Source of the DNA: JAKZRT01 sp965247915
GTDB taxonomy: Bacteria; Pseudomonadota; Alphaproteobacteria; Rhodobacterales; Rhodobacteraceae
Direction of reading: 5' to 3'
DNA: 64,000 nt
Assembly: GCA_965247915.1 (NCBI GenBank)
Contig: OZ252048.1
Span: 2,542,001 to 2,606,000, forward strand
Shown: positions 41,201-51,983 of the stretch, piece after piece
Numbering within the stretch: the first letter of the stretch is position 1
Layout: each line of letters starts with the position of its first letter
Program-made: the position numbers and the translations under genes
The notes under the pieces: model-generated
Told to the model about the DNA's origin: nothing
The model's input: only the letters and a program-made list of their open reading frames with translations
Databases searched by the model: none

Positions 41201-41814
41201 TTCAGACGAGCCTCCAGGGCTTTGACGCCGGCCTTGGTCAGAACCAGAGTGTCGCGGCGCAGGATGTCGTAGACGTTGGCCCCCATCGACGGCAGCACAT
41301 CGAGACCTTCGATGTTGGCCGCCGCCCGCGCGAAACCTTCGTTCACGGTCGCGCCGTCGATGACCAGCGCCCGCTTCCAGCCCAGGTTTTTCACCTGACT
41401 GGCCAGGATCGCGGTCTTGCCTTCGCTCTCGGCCGTGTCCAGAACCACCAGCTCGCCGGCATTTGCCTTGGCGCTCAGCGCGTGGCGCAGGCCGAGCTTG
41501 CGAAATTTCTTGGTCAGGTCGTGGCCGTGGCTGCGCGGGGTCGGCCCCTTGTAGATGCCACCACCGCGAAAGATCGGCGCGTTGCGCGACCCGTGGCGCG
41601 CGCCACCGGTGCCCTTCTGGCGATAGATCTTCCTGGTCGAATAGTTGGTCTCGGACCGGGTCTTGACCTTGTGGGTGCCTGCCTGCGCATTGTTGCGCTG
41701 CCAGCGCACCACGCGGTGCAGGATGTCGGCGCGCGGCTCGAGCCCGAAGATAGCATCGTCGAGCTCGACCGATCCGGCTTTCTTGCCGTCGAGTTTGATC
41801 GCATCAGCTTTCAT
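41197..41814 (-). CDS. rplD: 50S ribosomal protein L4
   Basis: A 205-residue L4 starting MKADAIKLDGKKAGSVELDD. It has the tunnel loop region (YRQKGTGGARHGSRNAPIFR, GGGIYKGPTPRSHGHDLTKK) and KNLGWKRALVIDGATVNEGF. In E. coli L4 autoregulates the S10 operon. It overlaps rplC's end by 11 nt. Confidence 0.97.
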   Translation of the reverse strand: MKADAIKLDGKKAGSVELDDAIFGLEPRADILHRVVRWQRNNAQAGTHKVKTRSETNYSTRKIYRQKGTGGARHGSRNAPIFRGGGIYKGPTPRSHGHDLTKKFRKLGLRHALSAKANAGELVVLDTAESEGKTAILASQVKNLGWKRALVIDGATVNEGFARAAANIEGLDVLPSMGANVYDILRRDTLVLTKAGVKALEARLK

Positions 41815-42682
41815 TGTCGTCGCCTCCTTTGGGCGCGGCATCACCCGCGGCCTCGGCTTCGGCTGCGGCTTCGGCTGCGGCGGATTTGGCTTCGGCGGCT
41901 TTCAGCGCCGCCTCTTCAGCCGCGACCGCGGCCTTGGCGGCGGCTTCTTCCGCGGCAGCGGCCTGGGCCGCGGCCTCTTCGGCCATACGCTTGGCTTCCG
42001 CACCAGCCGATCTCAGTGCGGCCGGATAGATCACATTCTCAGGCGTCGGCTTTTTCACTGCATCCTTGATCGTGACCCACCCGCCTTTGGATCCCGGAAC
42101 AGCGCCCTTGACCATAATCAGGCCACGGTCGGCGTCGGTGCGCACCACTTGCAGGTTTTGCGTGGTGACACGGGCAGTCCCCATTTGTCCGGCCATTTTC
42201 TTGCCTTTGAACACTTTGCCCGGGTCCTGACACTGACCCGTTGAACCGAGCGAACGGTGGCTGATCGACACGCCGTGGCTGGCGCGCAGGCCCTTGAAGT
42301 TCCACCGCTTCATCGCTCCGGCAAACCCCTTGCCGATCGAGGTGCCCGAGACATCGACGAATTGACCCTCAAAATAATGGTCAGCGGTGATTTCCTCGCC
42401 CACGTCGATCAGGTTTTCCGGGGCCACCCGAAACTCCGCGATCTTGCGCTTGGGTTCAACTTTGGCCAGCGCGAAATGCCCGCGCATCGCCTTCGAGGTC
42501 CGATTGGCTTTGGCCGAACCGGCGCCCAGCTGAACCGCGGAATAGCCGTCTTTTTCGGCGGTGCGCTGCGCCACCACCTGCAAATTGTCCAATTGCAGGA
42601 CGGTGACCGGTATCTGGCGGCCGTCCTCGATGAAAAGGCGGGTCATCCCGACCTTTTTTGCGATCACTCCAGAGCGCAACAT
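41804..42682 (-). CDS. rplC: 50S ribosomal protein L3 with a long Ala/Glu tail
   Basis: A 292-residue L3, longer than the ~210 of E. coli. The core (MLRSGVIAKKVGMTRLFIED, FEGQFVDVSGTSIGKGFAGA, MKRWNFKGLRASHGVSISHR, PGKVFKGKKMAGQMG) is standard. The last ~65 residues are an Ala/Glu/Lys-rich predicted helix (EAKRMAEEAAAQAAAAEEAA and onward), a feature of L3 in this bacterial group. GGGGAG precedes the start. Confidence 0.97.
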   Translation of the reverse strand: MLRSGVIAKKVGMTRLFIEDGRQIPVTVLQLDNLQVVAQRTAEKDGYSAVQLGAGSAKANRTSKAMRGHFALAKVEPKRKIAEFRVAPENLIDVGEEITADHYFEGQFVDVSGTSIGKGFAGAMKRWNFKGLRASHGVSISHRSLGSTGQCQDPGKVFKGKKMAGQMGTARVTTQNLQVVRTDADRGLIMVKGAVPGSKGGWVTIKDAVKKPTPENVIYPAALRSAGAEAKRMAEEAAAQAAAAEEAAAKAAVAAEEAALKAAEAKSAAAEAAAEAEAAGDAAPKGGDDNES

Positions 42683-42697
42683 GTCCCGTGCTCCCCT

Positions 42698-43018
42698 TTA
42701 CGACTGCAGTTTGATCTCGACATCAACGCCCGCAGCGAGGTCGAGTTTCATCAGCGCATCAACCGTCTGCGGGGTCGGGTCGACGATGTCCAAAAGACGC
42801 TTGTGGGTGCGGATCTCGAACTGATCGCGCGACTTCTTGTCGACGTGCGGGCCGCGCAGAACGCAGAACTTTTCAATCTTGTTCGGCAGCGGGATCGGAC
42901 CACGCACCGTCGCGCCGGTGCGCTTGGCGGTGCTGACGATCTCGGCGGTGGAAACATCCAGAACGCGATAGTCGAACGCCTTCAGGCGGATGCGAATGTT
43001 TTGGCTTTGGATTGCCAT
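42698..43018 (-). CDS. rpsJ: 30S ribosomal protein S10
   Basis: A 106-residue S10 (MAIQSQNIRIRLKAFDYRVL, GATVRGPIPLPNKIEKFCVL, RGPHVDKKSRDQFEIRTHKR). It is also the NusE partner of NusB in antitermination. It is first gene of the S10 segment, 91 bp after tuf. Confidence 0.97.
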   Translation of the reverse strand: MAIQSQNIRIRLKAFDYRVLDVSTAEIVSTAKRTGATVRGPIPLPNKIEKFCVLRGPHVDKKSRDQFEIRTHKRLLDIVDPTPQTVDALMKLDLAAGVDVEIKLQS

Positions 43019-43109
43019 CTACTTTGCCTTTCGTTGAGAGGTGGGGACCGCCCCACTTCGAACATGTCAGCGAGGCCCCGGGTTTGGGTCCGGGGCCTCT
43101 GGTTTTGGT

Positions 43110-44288
43110 TCACGCGATGATCTTGCTCACCACGCCCGAGCCGACGGTGCGACCGCCTTCGCGGATAGCAAAGCGCAGGCCGTCTTCCATGGCGATCGGG
43201 GCGATCAGTTCGATCACGAAGCTCAGGTTGTCGCCCGGCATCACCATTTCCGTCCCGGCGGGCAGTTCGACGGTGCCGGTCACGTCCGTGGTGCGGAAGT
43301 AGAACTGCGGGCGATAATTGGCAAAGAACGGCGTGTGACGGCCGCCCTCGTCCTTGGTCAGGATATAGACCTCGGCCTCGAACTTGGTGTGCGGGTTCAC
43401 CGAGCCCGGCTTGCAGAGGACCTGGCCGCGCTCGACCCCGTCGCGGTCAACGCCGCGCAACAAAGCGCCGATGTTGTCGCCGGCCTCGCCGCGGTCGAGA
43501 AGCTTACGGAACATCTCGACCCCGGTGCAGGTGGTGGTTTTGGTGTCGCGGATGCCGACGATCTCGATCGGATCGCCGACCTTCACGACGCCGCGCTCGA
43601 CCCGGCCAGTAGCCACCGTGCCGCGACCGGAGATTGAGAACACATCCTCGACCGGCATCAAAAACGGCTTGTCGATGGCCCGCGCCGGGGTCGGGATATA
43701 GCTGTCCACGGCCTCCAGCAGCGCCCGGATCGAGTTCTCGCCGATTTCCTCGTCGCGGCCTTCCATGGCGGCCAGCGCCGAGCCCCGGATCACCGGAATG
43801 TCGTCGCCGGGGTATTCGTATTTCTCCAAGAGCTCGCGGATCTCCAGCTCGACCAGTTCCAAGAGCTCCTCGTCATCGACCTGATCGACCTTGTTCATGT
43901 AAACCACCATGAACGGAATGCCGACCTGGCGGCCCAGCAGGATGTGCTCGCGGGTCTGCGGCATCGGCCCGTCGGCGGCACTCACCACCAGAATGGCGCC
44001 GTCCATCTGCGCCGCGCCGGTGATCATGTTCTTCACATAATCGGCGTGGCCGGGACAATCGACATGGGCGTAATGCCGGGCATCCGTCTCGTATTCCACA
44101 TGTGCAGTCGAGATGGTAATGCCGCGCGCCTTTTCTTCGGGCGCCGCGTCGATGCTGTCGTAGGACTGGAAATCGCTGGAAAAATACTTGGTGATCGCCG
44201 CCGTCAACGTAGTCTTGCCGTGGTCAACATGGCCGATCGTGCCAATGTTCACATGCGGCTTCGTACGCTCAAACTTTTCCTTCGCCAT
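43110..44288 (-). CDS. tuf: Elongation factor Tu
   Basis: A 392-residue EF-Tu. It has G1 GHVDHGKTT, the switch with RGITISTAHVEYET, DCPGHADYVKNM, NKVDQVDDEELLELVELEI and the C-terminal barrels. It carries aminoacyl-tRNA to the ribosome. No lesion is seen. A second tuf copy, common in this group, is not in the window. Confidence 0.98.
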   Translation of the reverse strand: MAKEKFERTKPHVNIGTIGHVDHGKTTLTAAITKYFSSDFQSYDSIDAAPEEKARGITISTAHVEYETDARHYAHVDCPGHADYVKNMITGAAQMDGAILVVSAADGPMPQTREHILLGRQVGIPFMVVYMNKVDQVDDEELLELVELEIRELLEKYEYPGDDIPVIRGSALAAMEGRDEEIGENSIRALLEAVDSYIPTPARAIDKPFLMPVEDVFSISGRGTVATGRVERGVVKVGDPIEIVGIRDTKTTTCTGVEMFRKLLDRGEAGDNIGALLRGVDRDGVERGQVLCKPGSVNPHTKFEAEVYILTKDEGGRHTPFFANYRPQFYFRTTDVTGTVELPAGTEMVMPGDNLSFVIELIAPIAMEDGLRFAIREGGRTVGSGVVSKIIA

Positions 44289-44323
44289 GGTGGCCTCCTC
44301 TTATTTCTGTCAGGCAGCGCGGG

Positions 44324-46441
<2,118 letters not shown>

Positions 46442-46461
46442 TTTGCGTCGGGCCTCGGGTG

Positions 46462-46932
46462 TTACCAGCGGTAATGGCTGAAGGCTTTGTTCGCCTCGGC
46501 CATCTTGTGGGTGTCTTCGCGTTTCTTCACGGCCGAACCGCGGCTTTGAACCGCGTCGGTCAATTCGCCTGCCAGACGCTCTTCCATGGTCTTTTCGTTG
46601 CGCTTTTTGGCAGCCTCGATCAGCCAGCGGATCGCCAGCGCCTCGCGGCGCTCGGGGCGCACTTCGACCGGCACCTGATAGGTCGCACCACCGACCCGGC
46701 GCGAGCGCACTTCGACCGAGGGTTTGATAAGCTCGAGCGCTTCGTGGAACACTTCGACAGGCGCTTTTTTCAGGCGGTTCTCGACCCGGTCAAATGCGTT
46801 ATAAACGATGCGTTCCGCGATCGACTTTTTACCGTCGGCCATCAGATTGTTCATGAACTTGGTCAACACCGTATCGCCATATTTGGCGTCGGGCAGAACT
46901 TCGCGCTTTTCGGCGGCGTGACGGCGGGACAT
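46462..46932 (-). CDS. rpsG: 30S ribosomal protein S7
   Basis: A 156-residue S7 (MSRRHAAEKREVLPDAKYGD, VNRFMNNLMADGKKSIAERI-like LTKFMNNLMADGKKSIAERI, VRSRRVGGATYQVPVEVRPE, AFSHYRW end). It organises the 30S head. It is 12 bp after rpsL. Confidence 0.98.
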   Translation of the reverse strand: MSRRHAAEKREVLPDAKYGDTVLTKFMNNLMADGKKSIAERIVYNAFDRVENRLKKAPVEVFHEALELIKPSVEVRSRRVGGATYQVPVEVRPERREALAIRWLIEAAKKRNEKTMEERLAGELTDAVQSRGSAVKKREDTHKMAEANKAFSHYRW

Positions 46933-46944
46933 CGTGTATTCCTC

Positions 46945-47316
46945 TTACTTAGGACGCTTGGCGCCGTATTTCGAACGGCGCTGTTTGCGGTCTCTTACAC
47001 CCTGGGTGTCAAGAACACCGCGCAGGATGTGATAGCGGACGCCGGGAAGGTCTTTCACCCGGCCGCCGCGGATCAGGACCACCGAGTGCTCTTGGAGGTT
47101 GTGGCTTTCACCGGGGATATAGCTGATGACTTCGAAGCCATTTGTCAGGCGCACCTTGGCGACCTTGCGCATGGCCGAGTTCGGCTTCTTCGGCGTGGTC
47201 GTATAGACCCGCGTGCAGACGCCGCGCTTTTGCGGGCAGCTCTCGAGGTGCAGCGACTTCGAGCGTTTCACTTTGGGCTGCCGCGGCTTGCGGATCAGCT
47301 GTTGGATCGTTGGCAT
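46945..47316 (-). CDS. rpsL: 30S ribosomal protein S12
   Basis: A 123-residue S12 starting MPTIQQLIRKPRQPKVKRSK. It has VYTTTPKKPNSAMRKVAKVR, where the Lys of TTPKKPN is the residue whose change gives streptomycin resistance; it is the sensitive (Lys) form here. GVRDRKQRRSKYGAKRPK ends the protein. It is the first gene of the operon in this window. Confidence 0.98.
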   Translation of the reverse strand: MPTIQQLIRKPRQPKVKRSKSLHLESCPQKRGVCTRVYTTTPKKPNSAMRKVAKVRLTNGFEVISYIPGESHNLQEHSVVLIRGGRVKDLPGVRYHILRGVLDTQGVRDRKQRRSKYGAKRPK

Positions 47317-47537
47317 TCGGCTCTCTTCCCGGTCTTGCTCACATCGTGTTTGCGGGTCGCCCCGCGGTTCGTCTTCGTCGTTTGGCGATGCACGCGTCCG
47401 CGCAACGCAAAAACCGCAATCCTTTCCGGGTTTTGCCCAAAAGGTGCGGTGGGTCTCCAGAGGATCGGGGCCATCGGCCCGGATCGTGACCACTTCGGTA
47501 CTGGATCAAACCTTGTCCCCAAGGCTCGAATTCGCGC

Positions 47538-47566
47538 CGTATAGGCAGAGTCGGAGGATGTGTCAA
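47538..47566 (-). promoter_or_regulatory. Sigma-70-type promoter for the rpsL operon
   Basis: On the minus strand TTGACA (47566-47561), a 17-bp spacer, and TATACG (47543-47538) form a near-consensus promoter. It lies about 220 bp upstream of the rpsL start, leaving a long 5' leader. No other strong promoter was seen in 47317-47540. Confidence 0.65.
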
Positions 47567-47676
47567 CAGCGTCTGACGCCTGTGTGTGCAGGAATATTTC
47601 CGGCGCAGGACCGGAACGGTGCCAAGGGCAGGTATTTGCGCAAACTGAACGATCGTAGCCCCAATGCCGCAATCGC

Positions 47677-47847
47677 TTACGGTATGCGCAAGGGTGTTTT
47701 GTCGGTCGTATCCTCTGCGCGTAACCGCCGTTGAAAGGTCAGGCAGGCCAGAATGGCTGCCAATGTCATGGCCAGCAGCACGGCACCATTCTGAAACGCT
47801 ATCGACACGCGGGCGAAAAACAGGATTGCCAGGATTTTCCAGCGCAT
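47677..47847 (-). pseudogene. Possible internally deleted MFS transporter remnant
   Basis: A 56-codon frame: MRWKILAILFFARVSIAFQ resembles the first helix of cyanate-permease-like MFS proteins. The next part, GAVLLAMTLAAILACLTFQR, resembles a last helix, as if the middle of the gene had been deleted. It may instead be a genuine small membrane protein. The flanking DNA up to 48185 holds no other gene; CTCCGGGGAGCGCGAGGGGC near 48068 recurs in similar form near 62694. Confidence 0.3.
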
Positions 47848-48185
47848 AACTGCCGATCCTAGACATGAATCCAATCCCTGTCATTGAATTTTCGGGCCGG
47901 GATCAGGGCGGCGTGTCCACGCACCATCTCGGGATCGAATATCAAAGACCCGGCGCACCTGGGTTCAGCGAAGGATCCGGAACTTCCGACCACAGAATCT
48001 GGGCCGAAAGTTCCACAGACGGCCCGCGCCCGCAGCCCTGATCCTGTTATCACTTTTCAATAAATACTCCGGGGAGCGCGAGGGGCTGGACCTTCGCCTT
48101 TAGCGACGCGGAACGCGGCGCAATACCGACCGGGTCCGGTGATTACGCCGATACGTGGTCTGAGCGCCGGCCCGGCCTCTGGACC

Positions 48186-49769
48186 CTACCCGAACGCCGC
48201 GGCGATCAGCTCTTTGGTATAATCGGTCTGCGGGTTCTCGAATATGGCATTACCTTCGCCGGCCTCCACCACATCGCCGTTTTTCATCACCATCACCTTG
48301 TGGCTGAGCGCGCGCACAACCTTCAGATCGTGACTGATAAACAGATAGGCCAGCCCGTGGGCGACCTGCAACTGGCGCAACAGTTCGACAATCTGCACCT
48401 GGACGGTCATATCCAGCGCGCTGGTCGGTTCGTCCAGTACCACCAGTTTGGGCCGCAGGATCATCGCCCGCGCGATGGCGATGCGCTGGCGCTGGCCACC
48501 GGAAAATTCGTGCGGATAACGGTGCATGGTCGCCGGGTCCAGACCGACCTCTTCCATGATCTCAGTCACCATTTCGCGCCGGTCGCGGTCGGGGTCGATG
48601 TCGTGGATGGTCAGCCCCTCGCCGATGATCTCTTCGGCGGTCATGCGCGGGCTCAGGCTGCCGAACGGGTCCTGAAAGACGATCTGCATGTGCCGCCTGA
48701 GCGGACGCATGTCGCGCTGGTTCAGGCCTGCAATGTCGCGCCCCTCAAAGGTGATCCCGCCGACCGAGCCGATCAGCCGCATGATCGCCAGCGCCAGGGT
48801 GGTCTTGCCCGACCCGCTTTCGCCAACGATGCCCAGGGTTTCGCCGGCGCGCACTGACACGCTAGCCGAATTGACCGCCTTGACGTGACCCACGGTGCGT
48901 TTCAAGAACCCGCGATGGATCGGGAACCAGATGCGCAGGTCTTTGGTTTCGGCCACAACCTGCGCATCCCGGGCGACCGCGTCGGGGCGGCCTGCGGCCT
49001 CGGCGGCCAGAAGTTTCCGGGTATAGGGATGGGTCGGGTTGGCGAATATTTCAGCCGTGATACCGGCCTCGACAATTTCACCTTCCTGCATGACACAGAC
49101 CCGGTCGGCGATCCGGCGCACGATGCCAAGATCGTGGGTTATGAAGAGAAGGCTCATCCGTTCCACGGCCTTGAGCTCGGCCAGAAGCTCCAAGATCTGC
49201 GCCTGAATGGTGACATCCAGCGCCGTGGTGGGTTCGTCGGCGATCAGCAGATCGGGTCCGTTGGCAAGCGCCATGGCGATCATCACGCGCTGCCGCTGCC
49301 CGCCCGACAACTGGTGCGGATAGGCGCTCAGCCGGGTTTCGCCGTCGTGGATGCCCACCTTTTTCAAAAGCTCGATGATCCGCGTGCGCGCCGCCGCGCC
49401 GCTGACCCCCTGGTGCAATGAAAGGCTTTCGGCCAGTTGCTTTTCCAGCGTGTGCAGCGGGTTGAGCGAGGTCATGGGTTCCTGGAAGATATAGGAAATG
49501 TCGTTGCCGCGGATCTTGCGCAAAATCGCTTCGTCGGCGCCGACCATTTGCTGCCCGTGATAGGTGATCGACCCGGAAACCCGGGCGCTGGCGGCCAGCA
49601 GGTTGGTCGAGGCCAGCGCTGTCACCGACTTGCCCGACCCGCTTTCACCGACCAGCGCCACGGTTTCGCCTTCGCCGACGGAAAACGACACCCCGCGCAC
49701 GGCATCGGTCACCGCCCCGTCCTGGCGAAACGCGACGGAAAGGTCGCGGACCTCCAAGAGCGGCTTCAC
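48186..49769 (-). CDS. yejF: Peptide ABC transporter, double ATPase subunit (YejF)
   Basis: A 527-residue protein with two complete nucleotide-binding domains. Each has Walker A GESGSGKS/T, a signature (LSGGQRQR; FSGGQRQR) and Walker B (LLIADEPTTALD; LVVLDEPTSALD). It energises YejBE for uptake of peptides; the E. coli system also takes up microcin C. It is last in the operon and overlaps yejE by 4 nt. Confidence 0.95.
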   Translation of the reverse strand: MKPLLEVRDLSVAFRQDGAVTDAVRGVSFSVGEGETVALVGESGSGKSVTALASTNLLAASARVSGSITYHGQQMVGADEAILRKIRGNDISYIFQEPMTSLNPLHTLEKQLAESLSLHQGVSGAAARTRIIELLKKVGIHDGETRLSAYPHQLSGGQRQRVMIAMALANGPDLLIADEPTTALDVTIQAQILELLAELKAVERMSLLFITHDLGIVRRIADRVCVMQEGEIVEAGITAEIFANPTHPYTRKLLAAEAAGRPDAVARDAQVVAETKDLRIWFPIHRGFLKRTVGHVKAVNSASVSVRAGETLGIVGESGSGKTTLALAIMRLIGSVGGITFEGRDIAGLNQRDMRPLRRHMQIVFQDPFGSLSPRMTAEEIIGEGLTIHDIDPDRDRREMVTEIMEEVGLDPATMHRYPHEFSGGQRQRIAIARAMILRPKLVVLDEPTSALDMTVQVQIVELLRQLQVAHGLAYLFISHDLKVVRALSHKVMVMKNGDVVEAGEGNAIFENPQTDYTKELIAAAFG

Positions 49770-50872
49770 TGAAAGGTCTTTCGCGGGTCAAAGGCGTCGC
49801 GCACGCCCTCGAACACGAACACCAGCAGGCTGAGCATGATGGCGAAGGTGAAAAACGCGGTGAACCCCAGCCACGGCGCCTGCAGGTTCTGTTTGGCCTG
49901 CAAAGTCAGTTCGCCCAGCGAGGGCGCCGAGGACGGCAGGCCAAAACCCAGAAAATCCAATCCGGCCAGGGTGCCGATGGTGCCGGTGATGATGAACGGC
50001 ATCAGGGTCAATGTGGCCACCATGGCATTGGGCAGCATGTGGCGGAACATGATGGTGCGCGAGCTGACGCCCAGCGCCTGGGCGGCGCGCACATATTCGA
50101 AATTGCGCGCCCGCAGAAACTCGGCCCGGACCACGCCGACCAGGGCAGGCCAGCCGAAGATCACGGTGATAAAGACCAAAAGCCAGAAACTTCGCCCCAA
50201 TATCGCGAACAGAATGATGATGACGTAAAGCGACGGCGTGGACCCGTAGATTTCCAGGATGCGCTGGAAAATCAGATCCAGCCAGCCGCCGAAATAGCCC
50301 TGCACCGCGCCCGCGATGATGCCGATGATCGAACTGGCGACGGTGACGATCAGCGTGAAAAAGATCGACAGGCGGAAGCCATAGATCACCCGCGCCACCA
50401 CATCGCGCGAGGTGTCATCGGTGCCGAGGATATTCAGTGACGACGGGGGCCCGGGCGCGACGCCGCCGGTATCGACGATGGTGTCAAAGCGGTAGGGGAT
50501 CACCGGCCAGATCATCCAGCCCTTGTCAATCACCGCGCCCGCCACCACGCCATCGGCGGCATCGGCGATGATGCCTTCGGGGTCGTCAAAGCATTCGGTC
50601 AGACCGCCCGAGATAATCAGGCATTTGACCTCGATGTCCGAATAGACCGCCTCGGTCTTGAAGTCGCCGCCAAAGGCGGTCTCTGGATAGAAGCGGTAGA
50701 CCGGGTAATGCAGCTCGCCGCGGTAACTGACCAGAAACGGTTTGTCGTTGGCGATGAACTCGGCCAGCAGGCTGGCCCCGAAAAGCGCGCCGAAAATGAT
50801 TAGCGACCAGAACGCGCGGCGGTTGCGGCGGAAGTTGCGCCAGCGGCGCTGGTTCAGGGGCGACAGGCGCAT
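49766..50872 (-). CDS. yejE: Peptide ABC transporter permease (YejE)
   Basis: A ~368-residue permease starting MRLSPLNQRRWRNFRRNRRA. It has an N-terminal helix, then a periplasmic domain typical of YejE (YRGELHYPVYRFYPETAFGG). It has the permease core with ILGTDDTSRDVVARVIYGFR, and the coupling region RAAQALGVSSRTIMFRHMLP. It is 1 bp from yejB. Confidence 0.95.
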   Translation of the reverse strand: MRLSPLNQRRWRNFRRNRRAFWSLIIFGALFGASLLAEFIANDKPFLVSYRGELHYPVYRFYPETAFGGDFKTEAVYSDIEVKCLIISGGLTECFDDPEGIIADAADGVVAGAVIDKGWMIWPVIPYRFDTIVDTGGVAPGPPSSLNILGTDDTSRDVVARVIYGFRLSIFFTLIVTVASSIIGIIAGAVQGYFGGWLDLIFQRILEIYGSTPSLYVIIILFAILGRSFWLLVFITVIFGWPALVGVVRAEFLRARNFEYVRAAQALGVSSRTIMFRHMLPNAMVATLTLMPFIITGTIGTLAGLDFLGFGLPSSAPSLGELTLQAKQNLQAPWLGFTAFFTFAIMLSLLVFVFEGVRDAFDPRKTFQ

Positions 50873-50873
50873 C

Positions 50874-51965
50874 TCAGGCCCCCCGGCTTTCAAAGTCGAT
50901 GCGCGGATCGACGAAAACATACATCAGATCACTGAGTATCCCGACCACGAGCCCGATCAGACCGAAAAAGAACAGCGTGGCGAAGATGATCGGATAATCG
51001 CGCTGAAGCGCCGCCTCGAAGCCCAGCCGCCCCAGACCATCGAGCGAAAAAATCGTCTCGATAATCAGCGACCCGCTGAAGAATACGCCCAAAAAAATGC
51101 CCGGAAACCCGGCGATGACAATCAGCATCGCGTTGCGGAACACATGGCCGTAAAGCACCCGGCCCTGGGTCAGACCTTTGGCTTTGGCGGTGATGACATA
51201 TTGCTTGTTGATCTCATCCAGAAAGCTGTTCTTGGTCAAAAGCGTCAGCGTTGCAAAGCCCGAGATCGACGAGGCGATCACCGGCAGAGCAATGTGCCAG
51301 AAGTAATCCAGCGCCTTGCCGATCGGGCTCATATTTTCCCAGTTGTCAGATGTCAGACCCCTCAGCGGGAAGATTTGCCAGAACGATCCGCCGGCGAAAA
51401 GGACGATCAGAAATATGGCAAACAGAAACCCCGGGATTGCGTAACCGACGATAATCACGCCCGATGTCCAGCTGTCAAAGGCTGATCCGTCGTGCACGGC
51501 CTTGCGAATGCCCAAGGGGATCGAAATGAAATAAGCGAGCAGCGTAGACCAAAGCCCAAGCGTGATGCTGACCGGCATTTTTTCGAGGACCAGATTAACG
51601 ACCGTCGTCGACCGGAAATAGCTTTCGCCAAAATCGAAGCGGATATAATTCCACATCATCAGGCCGAAGCGTTTCCAGGCGGGCTTGTCAAAGCCAAACT
51701 CGCGCTCCAGCTCTTCGATGAACTCTTTGGGCAGGCCGCGCGCGCCGACGTAGCTGCTGTCGCGCGAATCCTCTCCGATTTGCTGCAGGTTCTCCGACCC
51801 GCCACCGGCGATGGTTTCGAACACATCGCCCGAGCCCTCCAACTGGGCGATGATCTGCTCGATCGGCCCGCCGGGGACGAACTGGATCAGCGCAAAGTTG
51901 ATCACCATCACCCCGAAAAGCGTGGGAATGACCAGCAACAGCCGTCGGAAAATATAAGCGCCCAT
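50874..51965 (-). CDS. yejB: Peptide ABC transporter permease (YejB)
   Basis: A 363-residue DppB-type permease. It has MGAYIFRRLLLVIPTLFGVM, NFALIQFVPGGPIEQIIAQL, the YejB-type insertion after it (GGGSENLQQIGEDS), and the coupling region VITAKAKGLTQGRVLYGHVF. It forms the channel with YejE. Confidence 0.95.
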   Translation of the reverse strand: MGAYIFRRLLLVIPTLFGVMVINFALIQFVPGGPIEQIIAQLEGSGDVFETIAGGGSENLQQIGEDSRDSSYVGARGLPKEFIEELEREFGFDKPAWKRFGLMMWNYIRFDFGESYFRSTTVVNLVLEKMPVSITLGLWSTLLAYFISIPLGIRKAVHDGSAFDSWTSGVIIVGYAIPGFLFAIFLIVLFAGGSFWQIFPLRGLTSDNWENMSPIGKALDYFWHIALPVIASSISGFATLTLLTKNSFLDEINKQYVITAKAKGLTQGRVLYGHVFRNAMLIVIAGFPGIFLGVFFSGSLIIETIFSLDGLGRLGFEAALQRDYPIIFATLFFFGLIGLVVGILSDLMYVFVDPRIDFESRGA

Positions 51966-51983
51966 CTGGGGCTTAGCTCCTAA

